Source: Deltaproteobacteria bacterium (GTDB lineage: Bacteria; Myxococcota_A; UBA9160; UBA4427). From it: 64,000 bases of DNA. Below the pieces are notes generated by a model. The model was not told where the DNA came from and did no database searches. It saw only the letters and a program-made list of their open reading frames with translations. The translations under genes were made by a program, and so were the position numbers. Of the stretch, positions 18,529 to 27,631 are shown one piece after another. The stretch spans positions 310,001 through 374,000 of the forward strand of contig JADJOR010000002.1 in the NCBI GenBank assembly GCA_016713665.1, given 5' to 3'. Numbering within the stretch: position 1 is the stretch's first letter; each line of letters opens with the position of its first letter.

Positions 18529-19164
18529 ATGCGGCGACTCCGGTCGGCTGTCACGGTCGCCCTGGCGGCGTCGGTCTGTCTGCTGGTGGCGACGGGGTGC
18601 AATCGTGCCGGCGCCCGCATTCCGTACGCATCCGGGTCTTTCCAGGCAGCTCGAACGGCGTACGTCGCGAAGTCGACCGCGTCGCGGGCCGTCCGCGTGG
18701 CGGCCCCCGTCGACGTCCGAGAGGTCCATTACGGTGAGCCCGTCGCCGGTACCAAATGGAAGGCGTGTTCCACCGATCCATTCGTCGGTACGAGCGCAGC
18801 CGAAATCCTGGCGACCGAGCTCGAGCGCGAGATCGCGAGCAGTGGGATCTTCCGGGCGGTAGGCCCACAAGGCGGATCGGAAGAGCTCGTCCTCGAGACC
18901 GAGATCAGGGCGATGTGCGCGCAAGCCGTGGGGTTCATCTACCTGCGAGTGGCCGGCATCACTTCCTTGCACTTCACGTTGAAGGATGGCGAAGTCGTTC
19001 TCTTCGATCGCACGATCGAACGTGTCGTGACAGACCTCGATCCGGAATACACGGGCGGATCTGTCGGATTCATCGAGCAGATCATGAAGGTGCTGATCTC
19101 GGACAGCTTGCGTGAGGTCCTCAGAGAGTTGATGCCGGCGCTCGATCAGGTGGAGAACATGTGA
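18529..19164 (+). CDS. Predicted lipoprotein of unknown function
   Basis: A 211-aa exported protein with a signal peptide ending in a lipobox-like LVATGC (Cys at residue 24). No family is recognised. The mature part has an alpha/beta pattern with SAAEILATELEREIASSGIF followed by RAVGP, a layout seen in lipoproteins that read TAAEALAxxLxxGxF (GNA1162/LptE-like or DUF4136-type), but no firm match can be claimed. It starts 12 bp after the epimerase stop and is followed immediately by another exported protein, so the three may form one operon. Confidence 0.7.
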   Translation: MRRLRSAVTVALAASVCLLVATGCNRAGARIPYASGSFQAARTAYVAKSTASRAVRVAAPVDVREVHYGEPVAGTKWKACSTDPFVGTSAAEILATELEREIASSGIFRAVGPQGGSEELVLETEIRAMCAQAVGFIYLRVAGITSLHFTLKDGEVVLFDRTIERVVTDLDPEYTGGSVGFIEQIMKVLISDSLREVLRELMPALDQVENM

Positions 19165-19226
19165 GGATCGACTGGGGGCCGTTCGGCCTGGCGGGGAGTC
19201 TGCAGTCCGCGACCTCGCGGCGATGC

Positions 19227-19769
19227 ATGCGCTCCCGGTTCGCCGGGGTGTGGATCATCGCCATCTTTTTCTTGTCTGCTTCCGGAGCCCTGGCCTGGGA
19301 CGAAGGCGAGAACTTCGCTCTGCCCTACGAGCCGCCGGCGGCCGAGTGGGAGCCCATCCGCGATCCGAATCGCCCGGACGCCCGCGTCTGGAAGAGCCGG
19401 CAGAACGAGAAGGCGCATTTCCGGATCGAGGTGCTGCGCGGCGCCGGCGGCGCGCTCGCGGAGATCCGGAGGACGCTCGACGGGCCGGGCAAGGCGAGCT
19501 GCGCGGGCTTCGACACGACGACGGTCCGCGAGTCGAGCGTGAACGGCTATCCCCGGATCCTCTGGCGAACCGACTGCACCCGCGCCGACGGTGCGAAGAC
19601 GACGCTGCTGCATCTCGCGATCCGCGGCCGTGACGCGGTCTATCTCTCGATGCGGATCTGGCCCGGCGGGCCCGCGAGCGAGGAGTTCGAGACCTGGCGC
19701 GAGCGATTCGAGCGCGCCTTCGTCTGCGATACGCGCAGTCCCGCACAGGGCTGCCCGGCAGGTCGCTGA
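19227..19769 (+). CDS. Exported hypothetical protein
   Basis: From ATG 19227 the protein has 180 aa and a clean Sec signal peptide (MRSRFAGVWIIAIFFLSASG, cleavage after ALA). The frame extends to a GTG at 19161 that overlaps the preceding stop; that start would bury the signal peptide behind 22 residues, so it is less likely though it would allow translational coupling. The mature part has two cysteines (CAGFDTTTV and RTDCTRAD) and two more near the end (VCDTRSPAQGC), suggesting disulfides in the periplasm. No family recognised. Confidence 0.65.
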   Translation: MRSRFAGVWIIAIFFLSASGALAWDEGENFALPYEPPAAEWEPIRDPNRPDARVWKSRQNEKAHFRIEVLRGAGGALAEIRRTLDGPGKASCAGFDTTTVRESSVNGYPRILWRTDCTRADGAKTTLLHLAIRGRDAVYLSMRIWPGGPASEEFETWRERFERAFVCDTRSPAQGCPAGR

Positions 19770-19885
19770 GCGAGGGACGCGGGACCACGCGACATGGGGA
19801 GGCTGATGCCGGACGTGGAGTTGCGACCTGCCGATCGACGACGAGCCGTCGTTCACCGTCGACGCGGGCGAGACATGGAAAGCGC

Positions 19886-20626
19886 ATGCGGCGTCGAATC
19901 GGAGTGAGCACACGCATCGCGCTCGTCGCCCTCGCGGCCAATCTCGCCTCGACGGGCTGTGCTTCGTTCCTGTTCGGGGATACGGACCGGGTTTCCGTCG
20001 AGTCGATTCCGGCGGGCGCTCGCGTGACGGTCGAGCCGGGCGGGCAGACGCTGTGGACGCCTGATTCGATCCTCCTCCGGAGCGGGGAGCTCCATCGATT
20101 GACCTTTGAGCTCGAGGGCTACGAGCCGCGGGTCGAAGAGGTCGCGCCACAGCAATCTGCGGCCATCCTCGGGAACCTGCTCTTCGGCGGCATCATCGGC
20201 ATCTGGGTCGATCGAAGGAGCGGAGCCGCCTATCGGCTCTTCCCGAACCCCGTACGGGTCGCGCTCGAAGCCGGAACGGACGACGACGGCGAGAATCCGT
20301 CGCTCACTCGCATCGCCTTCTTCAACGTGACGCCCGTGCATGCGGTCGGCGGCCGCGCGCTGATCGCCGTCGAGCTCGACGATCTGCTCGCGGGAACGAT
20401 CGAGCGGAATCGCTCGCTCGAGCTCGACGTCGAGCCGGGCGCCTATCGACTCCGGCTCCGACACCGGGATCTCTTCCTCTACGAAGACGAATATGAGCTC
20501 GTCGTGGGCGACGAGCCCATGTACATCGAGGTCTTCTCACGGATGCTGTCGACCCGCTTCCAGCAGGTCGATCGACCGCCCGACGGATTCGCAGGCTCGG
20601 AGAGCCCGGGGGCGCCGCCGCCCTAA
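19886..20626 (+). CDS. PEGA-domain-like lipoprotein
   Basis: A 246-aa lipoprotein with lipobox LASTGC (Cys at residue 25). Immediately after it a PEGA-like surface repeat is visible: VSVESIPAGARVTVEPGG, then LHRLTFELEGYEPR, the usual V-x-S-x-P-x-G-A-x-V pattern with a Y/GYEP ending. A glycine-rich hydrophobic segment (ILGNLLFGGIIGIWVDRRSG) follows, a feature common in lipoproteins of this type where it may insert in the membrane. The end reads as a second beta-rich domain. Its TAA overlaps the TAG of the convergent acyl-CoA dehydrogenase in the shared tetranucleotide CTAA at 20623-20626. Confidence 0.78.
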   Translation: MRRRIGVSTRIALVALAANLASTGCASFLFGDTDRVSVESIPAGARVTVEPGGQTLWTPDSILLRSGELHRLTFELEGYEPRVEEVAPQQSAAILGNLLFGGIIGIWVDRRSGAAYRLFPNPVRVALEAGTDDDGENPSLTRIAFFNVTPVHAVGGRALIAVELDDLLAGTIERNRSLELDVEPGAYRLRLRHRDLFLYEDEYELVVGDEPMYIEVFSRMLSTRFQQVDRPPDGFAGSESPGAPPP

Positions 20627-21954
20627 CGCAGCCCCCGGACGGCTTCGATCCGCGCCCCGAACCGCTTCTTCGCCTCGGCCCGTCGCGTGGGCACGTGCTC
20701 CGAGGGCCACGGCTCGACCGGCTTCACCTGCTTCAACAGCTGCTTCGCCAGCGTCTGCTTGTGGACCTCGTCGGCGCCGTCGGCGATCCGCAGCGCGCGG
20801 CCCGTGCGGTACATCTCCTCGAGCGGCATGTCGGTCGTGTAGCCGAGCGCCCCGTGGATCTGGATCGCGCGGTCGATGATCTCGAGGGTCATGCGCGGGA
20901 CCGCGAACTTGATCAGCGAGATCTCGCCGCGGGCGCTCGAGCCGTGATCGTCGCCCTGGTCCATCGCCCAGGCCGCCTTCAAGACGATCAGCCGCGCCGC
21001 CTCGAGATCCGCGTAGGACTCGGCGATCATGTCCTGCACCATCTGCTGCTGGCCGAGCGGCTTGCCCTTCGTCTTCCGCGACGCGGCGCGCTCGAGCATC
21101 ATCTCGAAGGCGCGCTGCGCCTGGCCGATGCAGCGCATCGCGTGGTGGATGCGGCCGCCGCCGAGGCGCTTCTGCGAGAGCAGGAAGCCCTCGCCGGGCT
21201 TGCCGATCAGGTTCCCGGCCGGGACGCGGCAATTCTCGAAGACGACCTCCGAATGGCCTCCGATGCGGTCGTAGAGATGGCCGGGCTCCGAGAAATGGGG
21301 ATGGGCCATGCTGCCGACGTCGCGCACGACGGTCATGCCCGGCGTGCCGCGCTCGACGACGAACATCGAGGCGCGCTGGTGGGGCGGGGCGGTCGGATCC
21401 GTGACGGCGAAGAGGACGGTGAAGTCGGAGACCGACGCGTTCGAGGCGAACCACTTGTGGCCGTTCAGGATCCAGAAGTCGCTCTTCCCATCGGAGTCGC
21501 GCGTCGCGCGGGTCGTCATCTCGGTCGGATCGGAGCTCGCGGTGAAGGGCTCCGTCATCGAGAAGGTGCTGCGCAGCTCGCCGCGCATCAGCGGGTAGAG
21601 CCAGCGCTCGCGCTGCTTTTCGTCGGCGCCGACGGCGAGCAGCTCGGCGTTGCCCGAGTCCGGTCCCTGGCAGCCGAACATCTCCGGGGCGAGGGAGTGG
21701 CGGCCGAGGATCTCGTGGATCAGCGCGAGCTTGACCTGGCCCATGCCCTGGCCGCCATGCTCGGGGCCGAGATGGGGGGCCCAGAGGCCCTTCTGCTTGA
21801 CCTCCTCCTTGAGGGGGGCCCAGAGCGCGTCGAGCTGCTTCTGGTTCAGGCCCTCGCATAGCAGGTCGAGGGGGATGATCGTCTCGTCGACGAACGTGCG
21901 GATCCAGGCGAGCGTCTTCGCGAACTCGGGGTCGGTGGAAAAGTCCCAGGCCAT
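20623..21954 (-). CDS. Acyl-CoA dehydrogenase
   Basis: FAD-dependent acyl-CoA dehydrogenase, 443 aa, catalysing alpha-beta desaturation of an acyl-CoA thioester with electrons passed to ETF. GAGGAGC 7-13 bases before ATG 21954 supports the start. Family landmarks: FSMTEPFTASSDPTEM (FAD/substrate loop), WILNGHKWFASNAS, RIHHAMRCIGQAQRAFEMM, the arginine-rich dimer segment, IQIHGALGYTTDMPLEEMYR and RIADGADEVH near the end. The DGADEVH ending places it with ACAD10/11-like or long-chain/branched enzymes rather than with short-chain ones that carry YEGTSEIQ. Convergent with the PEGA lipoprotein and divergent from the esterase. Confidence 0.95.
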   Translation of the reverse strand: MAWDFSTDPEFAKTLAWIRTFVDETIIPLDLLCEGLNQKQLDALWAPLKEEVKQKGLWAPHLGPEHGGQGMGQVKLALIHEILGRHSLAPEMFGCQGPDSGNAELLAVGADEKQRERWLYPLMRGELRSTFSMTEPFTASSDPTEMTTRATRDSDGKSDFWILNGHKWFASNASVSDFTVLFAVTDPTAPPHQRASMFVVERGTPGMTVVRDVGSMAHPHFSEPGHLYDRIGGHSEVVFENCRVPAGNLIGKPGEGFLLSQKRLGGGRIHHAMRCIGQAQRAFEMMLERAASRKTKGKPLGQQQMVQDMIAESYADLEAARLIVLKAAWAMDQGDDHGSSARGEISLIKFAVPRMTLEIIDRAIQIHGALGYTTDMPLEEMYRTGRALRIADGADEVHKQTLAKQLLKQVKPVEPWPSEHVPTRRAEAKKRFGARIEAVRGLR

Positions 21955-22085
21955 GGGGCGCTCCTCGGTCGGTGGGGCGCAAGAGTACCCGCCCGTCTGC
22001 GAAGGGAGGAGCCCCCGCGCTTGACCTGGCGTGGAATTGCGGGTTCAGTCCGAGCGCCCCCGATCGTGCTCGCCTGGAGGTCTCG

Positions 22086-24056
22086 TTGCCCGCTTCCGCC
22101 TTCCCTTCGTTCCGTGGGCCCGCTCGCGGGTCCTTCGCGCGCTTCTCGCGCTCTTCGTCCGTCGCACGGATCGCACTGGTCGCGCTCGCCGTGGGCGGGA
22201 TGGGCTGCGGGGGGTCCGAGCCCGAGGTCGATTCGAGCTCGCAGCGCAAGCTCGAGCAGGGCGAGGTCGTGGGCCACACGACCGAGGCGGGCCGCGTGCA
22301 GGCCTGGCGCGGGCTTCCGTATGCGGCGCCGCCCGTCGGCCCGCTCCGCTGGCGGGCGCCGGAGCCGGCGCCCGCATGGGAGGGCGTGCGGACGGCGACG
22401 CAGTCGGGCTCGCGCTGCGTCCAGCTCGGTGGCGAGCCGGTCCAGGGCAGCGAGGATTGTCTCTATCTCGACGTCTTCGCGCCGGCGGTGGCGGGCGATG
22501 CGGTGCCCCGCGGCGACGAGCGCTGGCCGGTCCTCTTCTGGATCCACGGCGGGGGCAACAGCATGGGGTGGGGCGATCAGGTGCCGCCCTCGGCGCTGGT
22601 CCGCGACCACGAGGTCGTCGTCGTCACGATCAACTATCGCCTCGGCATCTTCGGCTGGCTCTCGCATCCGGCGCTGCGCGCGAGCGCCCGCGGTCCCCTC
22701 GATGCGTCGGGGAATTTCGGGACGCTCGACATGATCCAGGCGCTGCGCTGGGTCCGCGAGAACATCGCCGAGTTCGGTGGCGATCCCGGCAACGTCACGA
22801 TCTTCGGGGAGTCCGCCGGCGGCGTGAACGTCTACTCGCTGCTGATCTCGCCCGCGGCGACGGGCCTCTTCCATGCGGCGATCAGCCAGAGCGGGATGCC
22901 GGCGACGGTGACCCGGGCGCAGGCGGAGAACTGGACCGACGAGGGCGGCGGGAATGACGCCGCCGGGAGCGGTGGCGCGGTCGACGCGGTCGGGGCACTG
23001 CAGCCCGGGCTCCCCGGAAGCTCGGGCGAGCTCCTGCTCGCGCTCCTGCGGCAGGAGGGACGTGCATCCTCGCGCGCCGAGGCGAAGCAGACGATCGCTG
23101 GGATGACGGAAGCCGAGATCGAGGCTTTCCTGCGCGGGCTCTCGCCCGAGGCGCTGCTCCAGCCCTTCGTCGACGTGATGGGCGACGAGGTCATGCCGAT
23201 GTACATGTCGCCGGCGGTCGTGCGCGACGGCGTCGTGATTCCGGAGGGCCGGCCCCTCGACGTGCTCGCGGGTCTGGGCGGTCACGAGCGTGTGCCCTTC
23301 ATCGCCGGTACGAATCGCGACGAGCACAAGCTCTTCTTCTTGATGAGCTCGCCCCACGTCGAGCGGCTCTTCGGCCTGCCGACGGGGCTCAAGAACGCGC
23401 GCCTCTACGATCTCGAGGGGGAGTACGGCGGCGCCATGTGGCGCGCGATGGGCGCCGACGAGCCGGTGTCGGCGTTGGCGGCGCGGTCCGGTCCGTCCGT
23501 CTTCGCCTATCGCTTCGACTGGGACGAGGAGCCGCGGGTCCTCGGCGTCGATCTCGCGAAGCTCCTCGGCGCGGCCCACGCCCTCGACCTGCTCTTCGTC
23601 TTCGGCCAGACCGAGCTCGGCTTCGCGAATCGCTTCGTCTACGACGACCCCGAGTCGGCGGAGCGCCTCTCGCATGCGATGCGCTCGTACTGGGCGAATT
23701 TCGCCTATACCCACGACCCCGATCGCGGGCGCAACGACGATCTGCCGGACTGGGAGCCCTGGAGCAACGAGCCGGAGGCGCCCAAGTATCTGATCCTCGA
23801 TTCGGATCGCGACGGCGGCATCGAGGTCGGCACCGATCGGATCGACGCGTCGCTCGTGCTCGCCCGGGCCGAGCGCGACCCGCGCCTCGCGAGCGACGAG
23901 GAGCGCTGCCGCGTCTTCCGCAACTTCGTGCAGTGGAGCGAGGCGCTGACACCGGAGGGCTATGCGGCGATCGCGAGCGGGGCCTGTCGGGCGCATCCGC
24001 TCGGGACGCGGACGCCATTCCCGTCGCTGTCGCACGAGTTCGATCCGGAGGGCTAG
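22086..24056 (+). CDS. Type B carboxylesterase lipoprotein
   Basis: Secreted serine hydrolase of the carboxylesterase/cholinesterase family, 656 aa. The long frame begins at 21972, but TTG 22086 is preceded by GGAGG at 22076-22080 and places a lipoprotein signal (VARIALVALAVGGMGC, Cys about residue 42) near the N-terminus. Catalytic features: oxyanion loop FWIHGGGNSMGWG, nucleophile serine in FGESAGGVNVYS, acidic residue region GTNRDEHK, and histidine in AAHALDLLFVFG. The N-terminal RGLPYAAPPVGPLRWRAPEP is diagnostic. It probably hydrolyses esters at the outer membrane or in the periplasm. Its TAG overlaps the TAG of the convergent CBS gene in CTAG at 24053-24056. Confidence 0.93.
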   Translation: MPASAFPSFRGPARGSFARFSRSSSVARIALVALAVGGMGCGGSEPEVDSSSQRKLEQGEVVGHTTEAGRVQAWRGLPYAAPPVGPLRWRAPEPAPAWEGVRTATQSGSRCVQLGGEPVQGSEDCLYLDVFAPAVAGDAVPRGDERWPVLFWIHGGGNSMGWGDQVPPSALVRDHEVVVVTINYRLGIFGWLSHPALRASARGPLDASGNFGTLDMIQALRWVRENIAEFGGDPGNVTIFGESAGGVNVYSLLISPAATGLFHAAISQSGMPATVTRAQAENWTDEGGGNDAAGSGGAVDAVGALQPGLPGSSGELLLALLRQEGRASSRAEAKQTIAGMTEAEIEAFLRGLSPEALLQPFVDVMGDEVMPMYMSPAVVRDGVVIPEGRPLDVLAGLGGHERVPFIAGTNRDEHKLFFLMSSPHVERLFGLPTGLKNARLYDLEGEYGGAMWRAMGADEPVSALAARSGPSVFAYRFDWDEEPRVLGVDLAKLLGAAHALDLLFVFGQTELGFANRFVYDDPESAERLSHAMRSYWANFAYTHDPDRGRNDDLPDWEPWSNEPEAPKYLILDSDRDGGIEVGTDRIDASLVLARAERDPRLASDEERCRVFRNFVQWSEALTPEGYAAIASGACRAHPLGTRTPFPSLSHEFDPEG

Positions 24057-24472
24057 GCCTCGGCGCGGCCGTCGGAGCGTGTCGAGAGGTGGTTCAGCAC
24101 GTCGGTGAAGCTGAGGATCCCGACGAGCTCGCCGCGGTCGAGCACGGGCGCCGTGCGGACGCCGGCCATGCGCATCAGGCGCAGGCAGTCGGCGATGCAG
24201 AGATCGGCGGGCACGGTCACCGCCGGCCGCGTCATCGCGTCCTCGACGCAGAGATCGTCGAGGGCGGCCTCGCCGGCGTCGCAGAGAACGCGGATGCAGT
24301 CCTTGCCGGTCAGGATCGAATAGCCGCGCGAGGGCGACTCGGGGCGGACGAGGAGCCCATGGATGCGGTGCTCGCCCATGCGGGCCACCGCGGCGCGCAG
24401 ACTCTCATGCGGCTCCGCCATCACGACCTTGCGCGTCATCCAATCCCGGGCACAGACGAGGTCGAGCTTCAA
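24053..24472 (-). CDS. Two-CBS-domain protein
   Basis: A 139-aa protein made only of a CBS pair: ARDWMTRKVVMAEPHESLRA and VEDAMTRPAVTVPADLCIAD, each followed by the expected second half (HGLLV..., TAPVLDRGELVGILSFTDV). CBS pairs bind AMP, ATP or S-adenosyl compounds and regulate partners. The start is TTG at 24472 with GGGGGAG about 8 bases upstream, inside the end of the FapA-like gene whose stop is one base away, so the two are translationally linked. A partner role with the FapA-like protein is inference. Confidence 0.88.
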   Translation of the reverse strand: MKLDLVCARDWMTRKVVMAEPHESLRAAVARMGEHRIHGLLVRPESPSRGYSILTGKDCIRVLCDAGEAALDDLCVEDAMTRPAVTVPADLCIADCLRLMRMAGVRTAPVLDRGELVGILSFTDVLNHLSTRSDGRAEA

Positions 24473-24473
24473 C

Positions 24474-25811
24474 TCAGATCTCCCCCGCGACGATGCGGCC
24501 GCTCTCGACGTCGAAACGATAGGAGCGGGCCTTCACCGCCTTCTCGAGGACGAGCGGTCGCCCCCCGAAGTCGATGCGACAGCCCGCGTGGGCGGTTCCC
24601 TTGATCACGATCTGCGCGAGCGGCTGGAGCTCGCGCTGGCGATGGCGGAAGCCCTGCTGGGCCACGACCGCGGCCGAGCGCTGCTCCGTCGGTCGCGGTC
24701 CGCGACCGGGCCGACCGTCCCGGGACTTGCGCGCCGCGAGCCGGACCTCGCCCCCGCGCAGACGGGCTCGCGCTCTCTCGCGCGCGTCCGCCGGATCTCC
24801 GGCCTCGCTGCCGACCGGGTCGAAGGGCTGCGCCGCGATCAGCTGGCAGGGACTTCCGTCGGGGCTGCCGGCCTCACGCACGACGATGCGCGTCTCGGCG
24901 CAGGCGCGTCCGCCGAGCAGCGTGCCGCCGATCTCGATCTCGCTCGCATGCAGCTCGGAGTTGAGCGCACCGCGCTTGATCGCGAGCTTGCCGCCCGCGA
25001 AGATCCGGGCGCTCTGGACGTGGCCGACCTTCAGGTCGCCAGCGGCGCGGACGAGGCCGCCTTCGCCGCCAATCACGCCGCCGGCGATCTCGATCGAGCC
25101 GGCGGATTCGACGCGGGCGGCGTCGACGGTCCCGCGGACGACGAGGTCGACGCCGGCGCGCACGAGCATGCGGGAGGTCACGTCGCGCTTGATCTCGAGG
25201 CTGCCCTCGGTGTCGAGGTTGCCGCTCGCGAGGTCGACCGAGCCGGCGTGGACGTGGAGCGCGACGACGTCGAGGCGGCCTTGTTTGTCGACGCTGCGGG
25301 CGCCCGTACGCGCGGCGACGAGGGTGCCGTCGTCTTCGAGTCGGACGCCGTCGCCGTGCTGGAAGACGAGGGCGGGCGCCGGTCGACACGGAAGCGTGTG
25401 GCCCTTCACGTCGAAGCCGGGGACGCCGTCGCTTCCGGGGACGATCCGGCCGAGGCGATCGCCGCTCTCGACGGGGACGATCAGGCGTCGCTCGCGATAG
25501 TCGAGGCTGCCGTCGTCGCGCAGGCTGCCCACGACGGGGCCGAGGGGCTCGACGAGCTCGACGGTGTCGGAGGTCGCGTCCTGGGCCGGGCGTCCGCGGG
25601 CGATGCATTCTTCGCCTTCCGCGGCGGACTCGACGGCGAGGCGCGCGACGACGCGCTCGAGGGCCTCCGGGTCGAGGCCCGCGCGGATCTCCTCGCCCTC
25701 GAGGTATTCGAGGAGCGCCTCCCGGGATCCGACCGGGCCGTCGGCGACGCGGAGCCAGGCCGCGAGGGCGTCGTCTTCGAGGCGCAGGCTGAGTCGGAGG
25801 GCGGTGGACAT
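24474..25811 (-). CDS. FapA/DUF342-family protein
   Basis: About 445 aa from ATG 25811 (MSTALRLSLRLEDDALAAWL); the frame extends to 25937 but that adds an Arg/Ser-rich lead without family character. The N-terminal half includes IVPGSDGVPGFDVKGHTLPC, the GxxGxxVxG-type segment of DUF342. The centre is a right-handed beta-helix-like repeat of G-x-hydrophobic units: GSVDLASGNLDTEGSLEIK, VRAAGDLKVGHVQSARIFAG, LHASEIEIGGTLLGG. The C-terminal part has an arginine-rich helix before QIVIKGTAHAGCRIDFGG. FapA was named for flagellar assembly and related proteins are polymer-forming scaffolds, yet no flagellar gene lies in this window. It precedes the CBS gene by one base. Confidence 0.82.
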   Translation of the reverse strand: MSTALRLSLRLEDDALAAWLRVADGPVGSREALLEYLEGEEIRAGLDPEALERVVARLAVESAAEGEECIARGRPAQDATSDTVELVEPLGPVVGSLRDDGSLDYRERRLIVPVESGDRLGRIVPGSDGVPGFDVKGHTLPCRPAPALVFQHGDGVRLEDDGTLVAARTGARSVDKQGRLDVVALHVHAGSVDLASGNLDTEGSLEIKRDVTSRMLVRAGVDLVVRGTVDAARVESAGSIEIAGGVIGGEGGLVRAAGDLKVGHVQSARIFAGGKLAIKRGALNSELHASEIEIGGTLLGGRACAETRIVVREAGSPDGSPCQLIAAQPFDPVGSEAGDPADARERARARLRGGEVRLAARKSRDGRPGRGPRPTEQRSAAVVAQQGFRHRQRELQPLAQIVIKGTAHAGCRIDFGGRPLVLEKAVKARSYRFDVESGRIVAGEI

Positions 25812-25998
25812 CTCCCCGGGTGGTTCGTCCGCCGGAGCGCCGCGATTGAGGGGCGATTGCACGGCGACGGGGTGAGACGAGGAGGGGCGAGCGCGCGCGC
25901 GTCGGCTTCGCGAACGCGTTCGCGCCGGAAGAGGCAAAGAGCTCGTTCGGCTCGGAGGAAGACCGGATCGTCGGACCGGGAAAGTCCCGAGCTACGTG

Positions 25999-27489
25999 CT
26001 AGTCGAGCTCGGCGATCCCGTCGGCGACCCGGCCGGATCGGCCGCAGAGGTCTTCGTCGGCCAGCGCGGCCTGCATCAGGTCGGGGTCGTGGGAGCGCGC
26101 GAAGACGCGGTGGCCCTCGGGCGTGAGCGTCGCGAGGACGAGGCGCTTCGGGCCGTCGTGGCCGACTTCGACGGTGTAGGTCTCGACGACGACGGGGCCG
26201 ACCCGATCCGACGGCGCTTCGCGCAGCGCGCGCCTGGGCATCGCCGCGAACTCGGCGCTGACGTCCTCGACGATCGGACGAGCCAGCTCGCCGGGATCGG
26301 TCGAGTAGACGCCGTAGCCGAAGTGGGCGTAGTGGCCGCCGAGGGAGCCGACGACGCCGATCGAGCCGGGGTCGGCGCGCAGCCGCTCGAAGAGATTGGC
26401 CTTGCTGTGCACGACGTAGCTGCCGAGTGGGCCGCCGAAGAAGGTCATGCCGCCGGTCACGCTCGGGAGCGGATCGAGGCCGAGCCCGAGGGCGGCGGCG
26501 CCGGCCTGGACCGCGAAGGGGAAGCAGGAGTAGGCGTCGACGTGGTCGAGATCGTCCGGCCCGATCCCCGCGAGCTCGAGCGCGCGCTGCGCGGCGAGGA
26601 CCTGACCCGGATGGCGATGGAGGACGTCGCGCTCACCGAGCCGCGCGCCATGGCTCATCTCCGTCGCTGCACGCAGATGGACGCGCTTCTCGGCGGGGAT
26701 GCCGAAGCGCAGCGCCGCCCGCTCGGAGCAGACGATCAGCGCCGCGGCCTGGTCGACGGCGATGTTCGACGTCATCAGCTTCGTGTAGGGGTAGTGGACC
26801 ATGCGATTGCCGGGGCCGGGCTCGCGGATGCGCGCGGGGTCCTGCTCGTCGCGGATCCAGGCGTGGCGATTCTCGCGGGCGATCCGACTCATGCCGACCT
26901 GGAGCGCGGCGAGTCGATCGCGGTGGGCGGCGGGGGACTCGCCGTGCGCGCGACGCAGGGACGTGTCGCAGAGGGCGAAGAGCGCGGTCGCGCTGACGAT
27001 GCCTGCTCGCTCCTCCTCCTCCATGCGGTGGTAGTCGAAGCGGCCGACGCGCTCGTCGGGCTCGCCCGCCGTCGCGTCGTCCCAGGGCTGGGCCCGGCCT
27101 GCACGCTCGAGTCGCCGTCGGCTGTTCTCGCTCTCGCCGCCGGCGATCGCGATGACGTCGGCCCTGCCCTCGGCGATGGCCTGGCAGGCGCGGTCGATCA
27201 GGACCTGGACGATGTGGCCCGAGAGGGCGCCGAGCATCGACTTCGCCGCCGGGGATCCGAGGCGGGTCGCGAGCAGGCGTCCGGGATCCGCGTGGCGCCA
27301 GAGTCCTTTCGGGACGTAGACGCCGTCGAGGGCGCCGACGAGCTTCGGCGCCCCCGCGTCCTGCGCGGCGTCGCGGATCGCCTGCTCCATGAGCTCGATC
27401 GGCGACTTCGCGAGCCGCGGGTCTTCGGGCTTCTGGGTGATCTGGGCGAGGCCCACGATGACGGGGCGTCGGTCGAGCGGGGACGACAC
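25999..27489 (-). CDS. Thiolase-like acetyl-CoA acetyltransferase (SCP2-thiolase-like)
   Basis: A 496-aa thiolase-fold protein. GTG 27489 is chosen because AGGAG precedes it by 6 bases and the protein then begins at the conserved strand RRPVIVGLAQIT; the frame is open to 27930 only as a shadow. Features: MEQAIRDAAQDAGAPKLVGA, GGESENSRRRLERAG where typical thiolases carry the CxSG nucleophile loop, MTSNIAVDQAAALIVCSERA, DHVDAYSCFPFAVQAGAAAL, and TGGMTFFGGPLGSYVVHS with HYAHFGYGVYST at the end. The normal nucleophile cysteine is replaced (GGES), while a cysteine occurs in YSCFP, as in a subgroup of SCP2-thiolase-like proteins. Whether it does thiolysis, condensation or acyl transfer is unclear. 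Confidence 0.85.
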   Translation of the reverse strand: MSSPLDRRPVIVGLAQITQKPEDPRLAKSPIELMEQAIRDAAQDAGAPKLVGALDGVYVPKGLWRHADPGRLLATRLGSPAAKSMLGALSGHIVQVLIDRACQAIAEGRADVIAIAGGESENSRRRLERAGRAQPWDDATAGEPDERVGRFDYHRMEEEERAGIVSATALFALCDTSLRRAHGESPAAHRDRLAALQVGMSRIARENRHAWIRDEQDPARIREPGPGNRMVHYPYTKLMTSNIAVDQAAALIVCSERAALRFGIPAEKRVHLRAATEMSHGARLGERDVLHRHPGQVLAAQRALELAGIGPDDLDHVDAYSCFPFAVQAGAAALGLGLDPLPSVTGGMTFFGGPLGSYVVHSKANLFERLRADPGSIGVVGSLGGHYAHFGYGVYSTDPGELARPIVEDVSAEFAAMPRRALREAPSDRVGPVVVETYTVEVGHDGPKRLVLATLTPEGHRVFARSHDPDLMQAALADEDLCGRSGRVADGIAELD

Positions 27490-27631
27490 GGGAACTCCTG
27501 CAGGGCCCCGTCCGGGTCCGGCCAGGGCGATCGGGCGCGGCCAGTGAATAGCATCGATCGCCCGGATCGCGAGGCGGGAAGCCTCACGAGCGCGCGCAGG
27601 CCAGTCGAATCGCTCGTCGGACCGGGCCCGT

